Below, in pieces: positions 1 through 7,904 of a stretch of DNA of 64,000 nt. A model generated the notes under the pieces. The model saw nothing but the letters and a program-made list of their open reading frames with translations. It was not told the origin of the DNA and did not search any database. Location of the stretch: positions 62,001 through 126,000 of the forward strand of contig NZ_QRLV01000001.1 in the NCBI RefSeq assembly GCF_003472385.1, in the 5' to 3' direction. This stretch comes from Sutterella sp. AM11-39. GTDB lineage: Bacteria > Pseudomonadota > Gammaproteobacteria > Burkholderiales > Burkholderiaceae_F. Position numbers and translations under genes: made by a program. Every line of letters begins with the position of its first letter. The stretch's first letter is position 1.

Positions 1-539
1 CGTTCGATGTCGCGTCCGAGTTCATCAGCCCAAACGGCAGCCTTGTAGCCGAACGTGATCGGAATGGCATGCACGACGTGCGTACGGCCGGCCTGAGCGG
101 TATTGCGATACTTCTTGGCCAGCGTCAGGCAGTGCTTAAGGCACTCCTTCATGTCGCGCAAGATCACCTGATAAGCGTCGCGTTCGAGCAGCACCAAACC
201 CGTGTCTACGATGTCCTGGCTCGTCGCACCCCAGTGTACGAATTCACCCGCGTTATCCGGAAGCACCTTCTTGAAAGCCTTCAGAAGCGGGACAATCGTG
301 ATGGAGCTCTTGTAGAACTCGCCGATCGAGGCCAAATCAAGCAGATTGGCATCGGCGTACTTGTTAATAATGTCGGCCTTTTCCTTCGGAATCACGCCGA
401 GTTCGCCCTGCGCCTTGGCCAGAGCCGCCTCGGTGTCAAGCCATTTCTGTGCCCAGGACTTGTCACTGAAAATTTCGCGCATTTCGTCCGTGCTGAACAA
501 AAAGCCGTGAATGACGCTGTCAACTGCGCTGGAAGCCAT
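1..539 (-). CDS. Fumarase/aspartase-superfamily lyase, PcaB/PurB-like (3' part outside window)
   Basis: Only the N-terminal ~179 residues are present; the reading frame runs off the left edge. It starts at an ATG at 539 with AGGAGAG just upstream. Residues about 100-118 carry the EFVHWGATSQDIVDT block, which is typical of 3-carboxy-cis,cis-muconate cycloisomerase (PcaB) and related adenylosuccinate-lyase family enzymes; an AGRTHVVHA segment follows. Family members catalyse beta-elimination or cycloisomerisation on succinyl or carboxymuconate substrates as cytosolic tetramers. The HWGATSQD form fits PcaB-like proteins better than classical PurB. The divergent GntR regulator and aldehyde dehydrogenase suggest a catabolic role, which is inference. 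The signature loop near the C-terminus, which would separate PurB from PcaB, lies outside the window. Confidence 0.85.
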   Translation of the reverse strand, partial: MASSAVDSVIHGFLFSTDEMREIFSDKSWAQKWLDTEAALAKAQGELGVIPKEKADIINKYADANLLDLASIGEFYKSSITIVPLLKAFKKVLPDNAGEFVHWGATSQDIVDTGLVLLERDAYQVILRDMKECLKHCLTLAKKYRNTAQAGRTHVVHAIPITFGYKAAVWADELGRDIE

Positions 540-837
540 TTTTCTCTCCTGTAGCTGTTTAAAAAATCCAATGAGAACAAGCCTCAAACCGACTACGGCG
601 TCGCTTGCCCCTTGCGGAGAATTTTCAAAAAAGAACTTTCGGAGATCGAAGAAACGCGTCAAATGATTTGATCAATATCAAGAGGTCGAGGGAGTCCGAA
701 GATAAAAATCGTTAAAAATCAAAGGATTAATATTTGTTCCTTCTTTATTTCTGTCAATAGGTCTTTGGAACAAATGCAAAAATACCCCATCAATCAAGGC
801 TTTCTTTGATTTTGGAAAAACGTCTTAACAGGATTTA
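540..837. other. Intergenic control region between divergent lyase and GntR genes
   Basis: This 298-base AT-rich stretch holds no credible gene. It contains a TTGATCAA palindrome at 668-675 and a perfect 9-base inverted repeat (ATTTGTTCC at 732-740, GGAACAAAT at 767-775). Promoters for both divergent genes must lie here, but no -35/-10 pair stands out. Confidence 0.5.
732..775. promoter_or_regulatory. Inverted repeat upstream of the GntR gene, candidate operator
   Basis: ATTTGTTCC (732-740) and GGAACAAAT (767-775) are perfect inverted copies separated by 26 bases. The repeat sits in the promoter region between the lyase and the regulator, so it could be the site of autoregulation. A protein site is more likely than a terminator because no T-run follows. 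Confidence 0.35.
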
Positions 838-897
838 GTGGTACAAATACCTTGTTCGAAATCCGTATCGTTTCTACGCCAAGCGGCCTACACCAAA

Positions 898-1632
898 ATG
901 CGAAAAGAACTCCTGTGGCAGAAACTCGCCAACAAACTGGCGCATCGCATTGCAACCGGACGCTATCCGCTGGGTTCTCAGTTACCCACGGAACTCATGC
1001 TTGTGGAAACAGAAAAAGTTTCGCGCAACACCGTGCGGGCGGCACTACAGGAACTCAAAGCTCGAGGACTCATTGAGCGACAGGCGCACAACGGTACTCG
1101 TGTCATTTCAACGGGCGGTGCTCGTAATTTCCATCAAAAACTGTCGTCGCTTCGAGATCTCGACGATTTCGGTCATAACTACGGACGTCGCGTCACAGAC
1201 ATTGATTTCGTCACAGCTGATCGGCGTTTGGCCGAAGCCATCAATTGCGCCGTCGGTGCCACCTTTCTACGCTTTGTCAACACGCGCACAAGCAACGATC
1301 CTGAAGATCCTGCCGTTGTCTGCACGAAAGTCTTCATCAACGCCGCCTACGGCGAAATCGTGACGCAAGCTCGGCAGCATCCCGAAACGCTCATCATCAC
1401 CTTCATCGAAGAACTTTTTCACAAGCACTGCGTGCAAGTCAAGCAGTCCATTCAGGCTGTTGCGCTACCCGCCGACATTGCCAAAATTCTCGGCGCAACC
1501 GCCGGCGAACCGGCCTTGCGCATCCTTCGCCACTATCTTGACGCCAAAGAACAAGTCCTCGAAATTTCTGTTTCCTACCACCCGGGAAGACGCTATGCGT
1601 TCAACATGACGCTTGGGAAAAATTCGCGTTGA
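898..1632 (+). CDS. GntR family (HutC subfamily) transcriptional regulator
   Basis: From the ATG at 898 the protein is 244 residues. Residues about 5-70 form the GntR winged helix, including GRYPLGSQLPTE and SRNTVRAALQELKARGLIERQ. The rest (about 90-240) is a UTRA effector domain ending in SVSYHPGRRYAFNM. HutC-type regulators usually bind a small metabolite in UTRA and repress neighbouring catabolic genes. A longer version from the GTG at 838 is possible: AGGA lies four bases upstream of that GTG, while the ATG has no clear ribosome site. I prefer 898 because the family normally has only a few residues before the helix. Likely targets are the lyase and the aldehyde dehydrogenase; the GTCTAGAC site at 1750 supports this. 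Confidence 0.88.
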   Translation: MRKELLWQKLANKLAHRIATGRYPLGSQLPTELMLVETEKVSRNTVRAALQELKARGLIERQAHNGTRVISTGGARNFHQKLSSLRDLDDFGHNYGRRVTDIDFVTADRRLAEAINCAVGATFLRFVNTRTSNDPEDPAVVCTKVFINAAYGEIVTQARQHPETLIITFIEELFHKHCVQVKQSIQAVALPADIAKILGATAGEPALRILRHYLDAKEQVLEISVSYHPGRRYAFNMTLGKNSR

Positions 1633-1749
1633 TCGGGCATTCGCTGGGTACTGCTGATAACAGGTATTGGCATAGAACAGACTATTGCAAAGCCAAATCT
1701 CTTGTCGTTGCAAAAATGCCAAACCTCCTAAAAAACGAGAACGGTGCTA

Positions 1750-1757
1750 GTCTAGAC
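1750..1757. promoter_or_regulatory. GTCTAGAC palindrome, candidate GntR/HutC operator
   Basis: The perfect 8-base palindrome GTCTAGAC lies about 55 bases upstream of the aldehyde dehydrogenase start. HutC-subfamily regulators such as DasR and NagR recognise sites centred on GGTCTAGACC, so the core matches the family of the adjacent regulator. The flanks (A and A) differ from that consensus. Confidence 0.5.
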
Positions 1758-1772
1758 ATATACCTGTAATGC

Positions 1773-1800
1773 GCCGTTTTGTGCCAAAAACACAAACGGC
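1773..1800 (+). promoter_or_regulatory. Hairpin in the 5' leader of the aldehyde dehydrogenase gene
   Basis: GCCGTTTTGTG (1773-1783) pairs with CACAAACGGC (1791-1800) with one bulged T. The stem ends 9 bases before the ATG and so would flank the ribosome-binding region. Function is unknown; it could be a second operator half or an RNA structure affecting translation. Confidence 0.4.
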
Positions 1801-1809
1801 AAGATTGTT

Positions 1810-3225
1810 ATGGCCTACCGTTTTGACAGCTTTTATATCGGCGGCGCTTGGGTCAAGCCAAGCACCACCGATGTTCTCACTCTCGAAAATCCCGCCACAC
1901 GCGCTCCCTTTGCCACCGTCCCTGATGCCACGCCTGCCGATGCCGTTGCCGCCATTGAAGCAGCGGCCTCAGCGCTACCCGCTTGGTCTGCCACTCCGCT
2001 TGCCAAACGCGTTGAGCTGATGCAAAAGGCCTTGGAAATCTTCAAAACCTACCGAGACGAAATCATTCGGCTTGAAGCTCTGGAATTGGGAGCGCCCGTC
2101 AGCTATTCGGCAAACGCACACTGCGACTATCAGTTCACCCGCATCGAGTCCTACATTCGCGAAAGCCAGAAGGTCGTTCTCGAAGAACAGTTCGAACAAA
2201 GCACCGTCGTTCGCGAGCCCGTCGGCGTCATCGCCTGCATCACGCCATGGAACTATCCGCTCGGACAAGTCGTGCAGAAAATCATCCCGGCGCTTTTGAT
2301 GGGCAATACGGTCGTGCTTAAACCCAGCCAGCACACACCTCTGACAGCCTATCTGCTCGTGGATTCCCTTGATCGCGCCGGATTCCCGGCCGGAACCGTC
2401 AATCTGATCACGGGACGCGGATCAAAACTAGGCGACACGCTTGCCACACACCCGCTCGTCGACATGATCTCCTTTACAGGATCGACGGCTGTTGGCATCA
2501 AGCTCAGCCAAAAGGCTCTGGAAGGTGTCAAACGCATTTCTTTGGAGCTCGGTGGAAAATCGCCTTTTATCTGGCTTCCGAGCGAAGACTATGAGGCTGC
2601 CATCAATCAGCTCTTTGGTTCCGTTTTCTACAACTCCGGGCAAACTTGCACGGCACTGACCCGCCTTCTGGTTCCTGAATCAGATCTCGAGAAGGTCAAA
2701 GCGCTGTTGCTGCGTCGCATTCCGCAACTCGTCGTGGGCGATCCGATGGATCCCAAGACAAACATCGGACCGATGGCGTCCAAAGCGCAATACGACAAGG
2801 TGCTCTCGTACATTGAACTCGGCCAATCGGAAGGCGCCGAATTGCTTTGCGGCGGTCGAGCTCCTGAAGCCGGCAAAGGCTACTTCATCAAGCCGACGGT
2901 CTTTGTCAACGTCACCAATTCCATGCGCATTGCTCGTGAAGAAATCTTCGGTCCCGTACTTTGCGTGATCACGTACAAGACGGTCGATGAGGCCGTTGAC
3001 ATTGCCAACGATACCCCCTATGGCCTAAATGCCGCCGTTTTCGGCGAACGCGAGCTCGCTTTGTCCGTGGCCAAACGCATCAAGGCCGGCAATGTCTACG
3101 TCAACGGAGGTCCGCGCGATGTAACTGCTCCCTTCGGAGGCTACAAACAAAGCGGCATCGGACGCGAAGGCGGCCGCTATGGTTTGATGGAATTCACACA
3201 ACTCAAAGCAACGTTTGATCGTTGA
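1810..3225 (+). CDS. NAD(P)-dependent aldehyde dehydrogenase
   Basis: At 471 residues this is a full-length member of the aldehyde dehydrogenase superfamily, which oxidises aldehydes to carboxylates with NAD(P)+ in the cytosol. Visible landmarks are ITPWNYPLG with LKPSQHTP in the cofactor domain, SFTGSTAVG, the general-base glutamate in LELGGKSP (about E246) and the catalytic cysteine in NSGQTCTAL (about C280), then EEIFGPVL and the C-terminal PFGGYKQSGIGREGG. All key residues are present. Substrate cannot be read from sequence. It lies directly after the GntR regulator and is probably controlled by it through the site at 1750. A weak hairpin at 3244 follows the gene. Confidence 0.95.
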   Translation: MAYRFDSFYIGGAWVKPSTTDVLTLENPATRAPFATVPDATPADAVAAIEAAASALPAWSATPLAKRVELMQKALEIFKTYRDEIIRLEALELGAPVSYSANAHCDYQFTRIESYIRESQKVVLEEQFEQSTVVREPVGVIACITPWNYPLGQVVQKIIPALLMGNTVVLKPSQHTPLTAYLLVDSLDRAGFPAGTVNLITGRGSKLGDTLATHPLVDMISFTGSTAVGIKLSQKALEGVKRISLELGGKSPFIWLPSEDYEAAINQLFGSVFYNSGQTCTALTRLLVPESDLEKVKALLLRRIPQLVVGDPMDPKTNIGPMASKAQYDKVLSYIELGQSEGAELLCGGRAPEAGKGYFIKPTVFVNVTNSMRIAREEIFGPVLCVITYKTVDEAVDIANDTPYGLNAAVFGERELALSVAKRIKAGNVYVNGGPRDVTAPFGGYKQSGIGREGGRYGLMEFTQLKATFDR

Positions 3226-3243
3226 TTATTTGTCATCTCACAG

Positions 3244-3267
3244 AAGGCGGCCTTTCAGAGCCGCTTT
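3244..3267 (+). terminator. Probable terminator after aldehyde dehydrogenase
   Basis: AAGGCGGC (3244-3251) pairs with GCCGCTTT (3260-3267) across an 8-base loop; the following bases are only moderately T-rich. Confidence 0.5.
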
Positions 3268-3277
3268 CTCGTTTCCG

Positions 3278-3895
3278 CTAAATCTGCCAGAGACTGTGGG
3301 CCACAACATCGTCAGACAAAAACCGTTGTTGTGGCGTCATACAAATCAACGCGCCGTCACCACGGGCCTTAAACCGGACCATGCCGCCTTTGTGCTGTTT
3401 AAAGCGCCTCAGTCCGCGGTCAAGATCCTTGAGTGCCTGCTGCAAAGTCTGGGCCGGAAATTCAGACAACCAGAGGCTAGAATCATCCATCTTCCAGCCA
3501 ACCAACTGAGAAGCCAGTTCCTTGTAGGAGACAAACGGCCGTTTGTTTTCAAGCTGCCGAATCTGAATTTCAACTGCCTTGTTATAGACGTAGCGGCAAT
3601 TACCTACAAACTGAGCACACTTAGCCCTCTGTTCGGGCTTCAGAATGAGTTCGAATTTGTAGGCGCAGTTGACTTTCGTGCGCGAGATCTTACCAAAGAG
3701 CAGAATTTTGTATACTTTTTCCCAAATCTCAACGCCATTCATTCGCCAGCTCACGCAGGCGGTCTTCTGGCGTTAGTCAGATAAATGTGTGCGCAATGTG
3801 CTTTTTCCAACTTGTCGCATACCGCTCACCAAGACGACTTTGAAGTTTTCCGAGAGCTGCACGATTTCTTTCTCGGCCGTTCTGGGCAAATACAT
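3278..3895 (-). pseudogene. Broken DUF4143-type ATPase gene carrying a TnpB remnant
   Basis: Reading from an ATG at 3895 (AGGAGGGG upstream), 40 codons encode MYLPRTAEKEIV...GMRQVGKST, the N-terminus and Walker A of the AAA ATPase family that usually carries a DUF4143 C-terminal domain (about 400 residues). The frame stops at TAA 3773-3775, where a TnpB left end begins. After about 109 TnpB codons the sequence changes abruptly near 3353/3354 into 24 codons ending DDVVAHSLWQI and a stop. That tail is not TnpB; it resembles the end of a DUF4143 ATPase, so it is probably the 3' end of the same gene (inference). The likely history is element insertion followed by a deletion joining tnpB to the ATPase tail. 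The gene cannot make an active ATPase. Confidence 0.7.
3354..3784 (-). mobile_element. Truncated TnpB element (left end plus first ~109 codons)
   Basis: This is a diverged copy of the left end and tnpB N-terminus of the element at 39.4 kb. The match starts at TTATCT (3784-3779) and runs through ACTAACGCCAGAAGACCGCC and the leader to codon 109, with 7 amino-acid differences. The position equivalent to the tnpB ATG reads ACG, so the start codon is lost. The RuvC and zinc-finger parts and the right end are missing. It is a dead relic. Confidence 0.8.
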
Positions 3896-3937
3896 GGCGC
3901 CCCTCCTGAGCCTATTCTTTCGGAAAAATTCTTTCAT

Positions 3938-3985
3938 TGACTATGGAAAAATCCGATAGTCGATGATCGGAAATTTCCATAGTCA
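3938..3985. repeat. Large imperfect inverted repeat with nested palindromes
   Basis: TGACTATGGAAAAATCCGAT (3938-3957) and its mirror (3966-3985) match at 18 of 20 positions around an 8-base centre. Each arm contains GACTATnGGA...TCCnTAGTC type half-sites, so the block can be read as two adjacent palindromes. It lies between the divergent broken ATPase and the Sel1-repeat gene, in the 5' region of both, and is a candidate operator. A recombination site is an alternative. Confidence 0.6.
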
Positions 3986-4095
3986 GCCTTGTCAACTCTT
4001 GCGACATTTGTCCAATGCAAAGACCTCGTTAAGCTTCGCGAAGTTTTTGGGTTGCCATAATCGGCGCTTCTTGATTCGGTTCCCCATTCTCTGCC

Positions 4096-6366
4096 ATGTT
4101 GAAGAAAACCTGCCTTGCCGCATTCTCTCTGAGTCTTTTTGTTCCGCTTGCCAACGCCACTGCCTACACCGACAAAGTCGCTGAGATGCAGGCTAAATAC
4201 GAGCTTGCCGTCAAAGGAGACAAAGCCGCGGCCGCCTACGTCTGCCGCCAAGGCAACCTGCCGCAGCTCAAAGTGCGCCTCATTGATCGCGACAAGCACG
4301 CACAAGCCTGCCGCCTGTATGCGCAAAACATCGCTTCTGATCCGCAGGTCTACCGCTGGTTTATGGAATGGTCGATGCACCTGCCCCACGAATTGATCGG
4401 ACCGGTCTTTAAGAACCTCACCGACGCCGGCATCTATCCCGTCAACAAAATCAACTATCTCTTTGCCTCTTGGCTCTACGGCGAAAAGAAAAGCGTTGCC
4501 AATTTGAGCGAAGCCGAAAGCACCAAGCTCTACCAGAACTGGGTCACTGAAAACTACAAAGCCGGGCACCCCGGTTTTGCGGGCCTCTATGTTTTTCTCA
4601 AAACCGAGAAAAACGGCAAAAGCAGCCTTTCTGACGCAGAAATCGACAAAATAGTCGACAATTGCCTGCAAAAGAAGGATTTTGATTCCTTAAAACTCTT
4701 CTACTCACGCCTGGGCGAAGGCAACTACGAGGCCGTTGAAAAGAAACTCAACGGCAAGCCCACGCATTCCTCACTCGATATTGCGCGAGCGCTCACGCAA
4801 GACAAACTCAAGCTCACGCCCGAACAGTTTGCCGCCATTGTGAAGTCCGCCATTGAGTCGGCCGATGAACGCACACTCGACTCGGACTACACCACGCTTT
4901 GCAAAATTGCCCTGAAAGTCAACGACAAGTCCGTGCAAAAAACACTTTTTGAGAAAATGCTCGCCTACCGCATTGATCCTGCGAAGATCGCCGGTGCCAT
5001 GGATGCGGCAGTGCTTGAGAGCGTCGTCAAAAACGAATTCAACAAAGACGGCTGGGCCGAAGCGGCCATGGCCTCCGTTTATCTCTCCACGGACGACTAT
5101 CACAAAGCCATCGAAGCCTTTCAAAAGGCAAGCAAATTGGGTTATACGGGAGAAAACCTGCTCTTTAAGCTCGCCGACAGTCTCTTTCACGACGCCAAGG
5201 GCAATGTCTCGGCTCAAGACACGCTTGACGCCTACCGGTTCCTTGCCAAGAACTTCTTTTATCCGATCGGTGATCTGGGCATGAGCTTTGAGCTCTATCA
5301 GCTCGAAAAATTTGCCAAAGCCACAGGCCAGGAAAATCGTATCGTCGAGTACTATCAAGACAAGTTCGATCATGCTTCCAGCGCCAAGGAAAGCATGGAG
5401 ATCGCTTATCGCATCGCCAAACATCAGGCTCAAAGCGGTACGGTTTCACAGGGAGATCTCGCCGCTCAACTTGAAAAAGCCTACCAAGAGATCTCCGGTA
5501 TCCGCTTTATTGCCGCCAATGGCGATGATCCCCGTAAAAAGCCAAGTGCCGCACAAAGCATTGCCAACGGGTTCATCGACGCGTCGCTCTTTGGCATCAA
5601 CTGTTCGGAAGCCGTGAAGTGGTACCAACGCACACTCTCGGGCATTCTTGAAACAACCGATCCCAAGGACTTGGCAGCCGTCTATCAGGACATGGGACGC
5701 TGCTACCTGTGGGCTCCCGATGGCGATGCGCTCAAGCGCGATCCCATCAAGGCTCGAGAAGCATTGAAGAAAGCCTATTCGCTCGTTGAAAAGGGAGACT
5801 TTCCGGTCTACCGCGGTGAAATGCCGCACCCGGCTCGCCTGCAGGAAATTGCGAGTCTGCTCACCGACAGTTGTCTGGAAACAGGAAACGAAAAAGAAGC
5901 CTTGGACTGGGCCAACCGTGCCGTCACGATCAAGTTCGGTACGAGCGACGTGATTGCCGCCGATGCGGCCTACACCGTGGGTCTTTACTTCGAAAGCAAA
6001 GGAAACTATCAGTCTGCACAACACTGGTACGGACTGCTTAAAGAAAAGAGTTCGGCCGGCAGCGACACCAATCTTGCCAACCTGTACTTCTCAGGCAAAG
6101 GCGTGAAACAAGATTTCGGAAAAGCCGCTTCGCTCTATCAGTCGGCCTTCTGCAAAGCGCCAGAACCCATGCACGCCAACAACCTGGCCCTTGTCTATGC
6201 CGAAGGCAAAGGCGTCAAACACAATCCGAGCTACGCTTATGCGCTCTACAACCTCTCAGGAGACACCCGCGCCAAGCACGGCATGATGATGCTCGACGAG
6301 ATGCTTTCGGCCGACCAAAAGCAACAGGCCCAGACGCTTAACATGAGAGAAATTCTCTGCAAATAA
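4096..6366 (+). CDS. Exported Sel1/TPR-repeat protein, function unknown
   Basis: The 756-residue product begins with a signal peptide (MLKKTCLAAFSLSLFVPLANA, cleavage probably after ANA), so it acts in the periplasm or at the cell surface. The body is alpha-helical: helical pairs such as DDYHKAIEAFQKASKLGY (around residues 335-350) and, near the C-terminus, Sel1-like units such as TNLANLYFSGKGVKQDFGKAASLYQSAF and ANNLALVYAEGKGVKHNPSYAYALYNLS. Such repeats are protein-protein interaction scaffolds. I see no catalytic domain. It stands alone, with a strong bidirectional terminator behind it, and is probably its own transcription unit. The name should stay generic. Confidence 0.85.
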   Translation: MLKKTCLAAFSLSLFVPLANATAYTDKVAEMQAKYELAVKGDKAAAAYVCRQGNLPQLKVRLIDRDKHAQACRLYAQNIASDPQVYRWFMEWSMHLPHELIGPVFKNLTDAGIYPVNKINYLFASWLYGEKKSVANLSEAESTKLYQNWVTENYKAGHPGFAGLYVFLKTEKNGKSSLSDAEIDKIVDNCLQKKDFDSLKLFYSRLGEGNYEAVEKKLNGKPTHSSLDIARALTQDKLKLTPEQFAAIVKSAIESADERTLDSDYTTLCKIALKVNDKSVQKTLFEKMLAYRIDPAKIAGAMDAAVLESVVKNEFNKDGWAEAAMASVYLSTDDYHKAIEAFQKASKLGYTGENLLFKLADSLFHDAKGNVSAQDTLDAYRFLAKNFFYPIGDLGMSFELYQLEKFAKATGQENRIVEYYQDKFDHASSAKESMEIAYRIAKHQAQSGTVSQGDLAAQLEKAYQEISGIRFIAANGDDPRKKPSAAQSIANGFIDASLFGINCSEAVKWYQRTLSGILETTDPKDLAAVYQDMGRCYLWAPDGDALKRDPIKAREALKKAYSLVEKGDFPVYRGEMPHPARLQEIASLLTDSCLETGNEKEALDWANRAVTIKFGTSDVIAADAAYTVGLYFESKGNYQSAQHWYGLLKEKSSAGSDTNLANLYFSGKGVKQDFGKAASLYQSAFCKAPEPMHANNLALVYAEGKGVKHNPSYAYALYNLSGDTRAKHGMMMLDEMLSADQKQQAQTLNMREILCK

Positions 6367-6383
6367 GCACTGTTCTCGGAAAA

Positions 6384-6418
6384 AGAGCCGGTTTTCAATC
6401 GAATTCCGGCTCTTTTTT
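6384..6418. terminator. Bidirectional rho-independent terminator
   Basis: AGAGCCGG (6384-6391) pairs with CCGGCTCT (6406-6413), followed by a T-run on the plus strand and preceded by an A-run, so it can end both the Sel1 gene and the convergent thrC transcript. Confidence 0.9.
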
Positions 6419-6438
6419 GCGAAGTTTGCTGAAAACGA

Positions 6439-7890
6439 CTACGCCTTAAGTGTTTCGGAGATGAACTTCTTCACCGCTCCGACATCGGCCGGCATCACCG
6501 TGACGTGTTGTTCGCGATTTTCGATACCGACATAGCTTGAAGGCACTTCGGGAGCCGCGCCGATCGCTTCCTGAATTGTTGCGGCGAACTTCGCCGGAAG
6601 CGCTGTTTCCAAAGAAAGCATCTTGACGCCTGCGCGCACGTATTGCCGTGCGGCAAAAATACCGTCGGCCGTGTGCGGATCCACGATGAGGCCTTCTTTT
6701 TCAAAGACTTCACGAATCGTATTGATGCGATCGGCATGGGTGCTCTTGGCCGACACGAAGCCGCTTTCGCGCACTTGCGCCATTTCGCTCTCAGTAAGGG
6801 CAAAGCCTCCCTTAAGAGCAAGCTGTGTCCAAAGTTCCCTGATGCGCCCGGCGTTGCGCCCGACGATATCGTAGATATAGCGCTCGAAATTGCTCGCCTT
6901 GGAAATATCCATCGAAGGAGAGCTCGTCACGAACGTATGTTCGCTGTCGCGCACACGGTAGACACCGGTCTTGAAGAACTCGTCGAGAACGTCATTTTCG
7001 TTTGTCGCCACCACAAGTCGCCCGATCGGCAGTCCCATCTGCTTGGCAATCCAGCCGGCCAGGATATTTCCGAAGTTACCAGACGGAACCGTGACGTCAA
7101 TCACTTCACCGGGCTTTTCTGTGACTTCCAGCCAGCCCTTGAAGTAATAGACGACCTGCGCCGAAACGCGGGCCCAGTTGATGGAATTGACCGTGCCGAT
7201 GTTGTACGTCGCTTTAAATCCCGCATCCTGACTGCAGGCCTTGACAATGTCCTGCGCGTCGTCAAACGAACCTTTGACCGCGATATTGAAGATGTTGGGG
7301 TCCTTGAGGCTGTACATCTGGGCTCGCTGAAACGCGCTCATGCGTCCCTCAGGAGAGAGCATGAAGACGCGCACGCCTTTGCGCCCGCGCATGGCGTATT
7401 CGGCAGCCGACCCGGTATCCCCCGATGTGGCCCCCAAAATATTGAGTTCCGTGTTGCGCTTTTCGAGGATGTATTCAAAGAGCGCTCCAAGGTACTGCAT
7501 CGCCATGTCTTTGAAGGCAAGCGTCGGGCCATTGGAAAGTTCCAAAATGCGAATCTTGCCGCCGTCAATGGACCGCGTCGGCGTGATCTTGGAAAAGTCC
7601 TCCCCTGTACGGCCGTTGTTGTAGACATCCTCGCGGTACACGCCCGCAAGCATGGTCTTGAGCGTATCTTCCTCAATATCGGTTGCAAACAAACGCAGGA
7701 TCTCAAACGCAAGTTCTGCGTAGGACAAATGACGCCAATCCTCAAGATCGGTCTTGGTGACCTGCGGATAAATGCGGGGCATGAAAAGACCGCCGTCGGC
7801 CGCAAGTCCCTTGAGCACGATGTCACTGTAGCCCGCGCCCTCGTCTTCGCCGCGCGTGGACTGATAGGTCATTGCGTATTTGATTGCCAT
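6439..7890 (-). CDS. thrC: Threonine synthase
   Basis: This 483-residue protein is a PLP-dependent threonine synthase, converting O-phosphohomoserine to threonine. It shows the YQSTRGE N-terminus, the PLP-lysine segment GPTLAFKDMAMQ, the GATSGDTGSAAEYA loop and the phosphate-binding VPSGNFGNILAGW. Length and order fit the long (fungal/proteobacterial) class. It starts 14 bases downstream of hom and clearly forms an operon alaC-hom-thrC. The three genes link aspartate-family metabolism; no leader peptide or attenuator was found for this operon. Confidence 0.97.
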   Translation of the reverse strand: MAIKYAMTYQSTRGEDEGAGYSDIVLKGLAADGGLFMPRIYPQVTKTDLEDWRHLSYAELAFEILRLFATDIEEDTLKTMLAGVYREDVYNNGRTGEDFSKITPTRSIDGGKIRILELSNGPTLAFKDMAMQYLGALFEYILEKRNTELNILGATSGDTGSAAEYAMRGRKGVRVFMLSPEGRMSAFQRAQMYSLKDPNIFNIAVKGSFDDAQDIVKACSQDAGFKATYNIGTVNSINWARVSAQVVYYFKGWLEVTEKPGEVIDVTVPSGNFGNILAGWIAKQMGLPIGRLVVATNENDVLDEFFKTGVYRVRDSEHTFVTSSPSMDISKASNFERYIYDIVGRNAGRIRELWTQLALKGGFALTESEMAQVRESGFVSAKSTHADRINTIREVFEKEGLIVDPHTADGIFAARQYVRAGVKMLSLETALPAKFAATIQEAIGAAPEVPSSYVGIENREQHVTVMPADVGAVKKFISETLKA

Positions 7891-7904
7891 TTCTCGGCTC
7901 CGGA

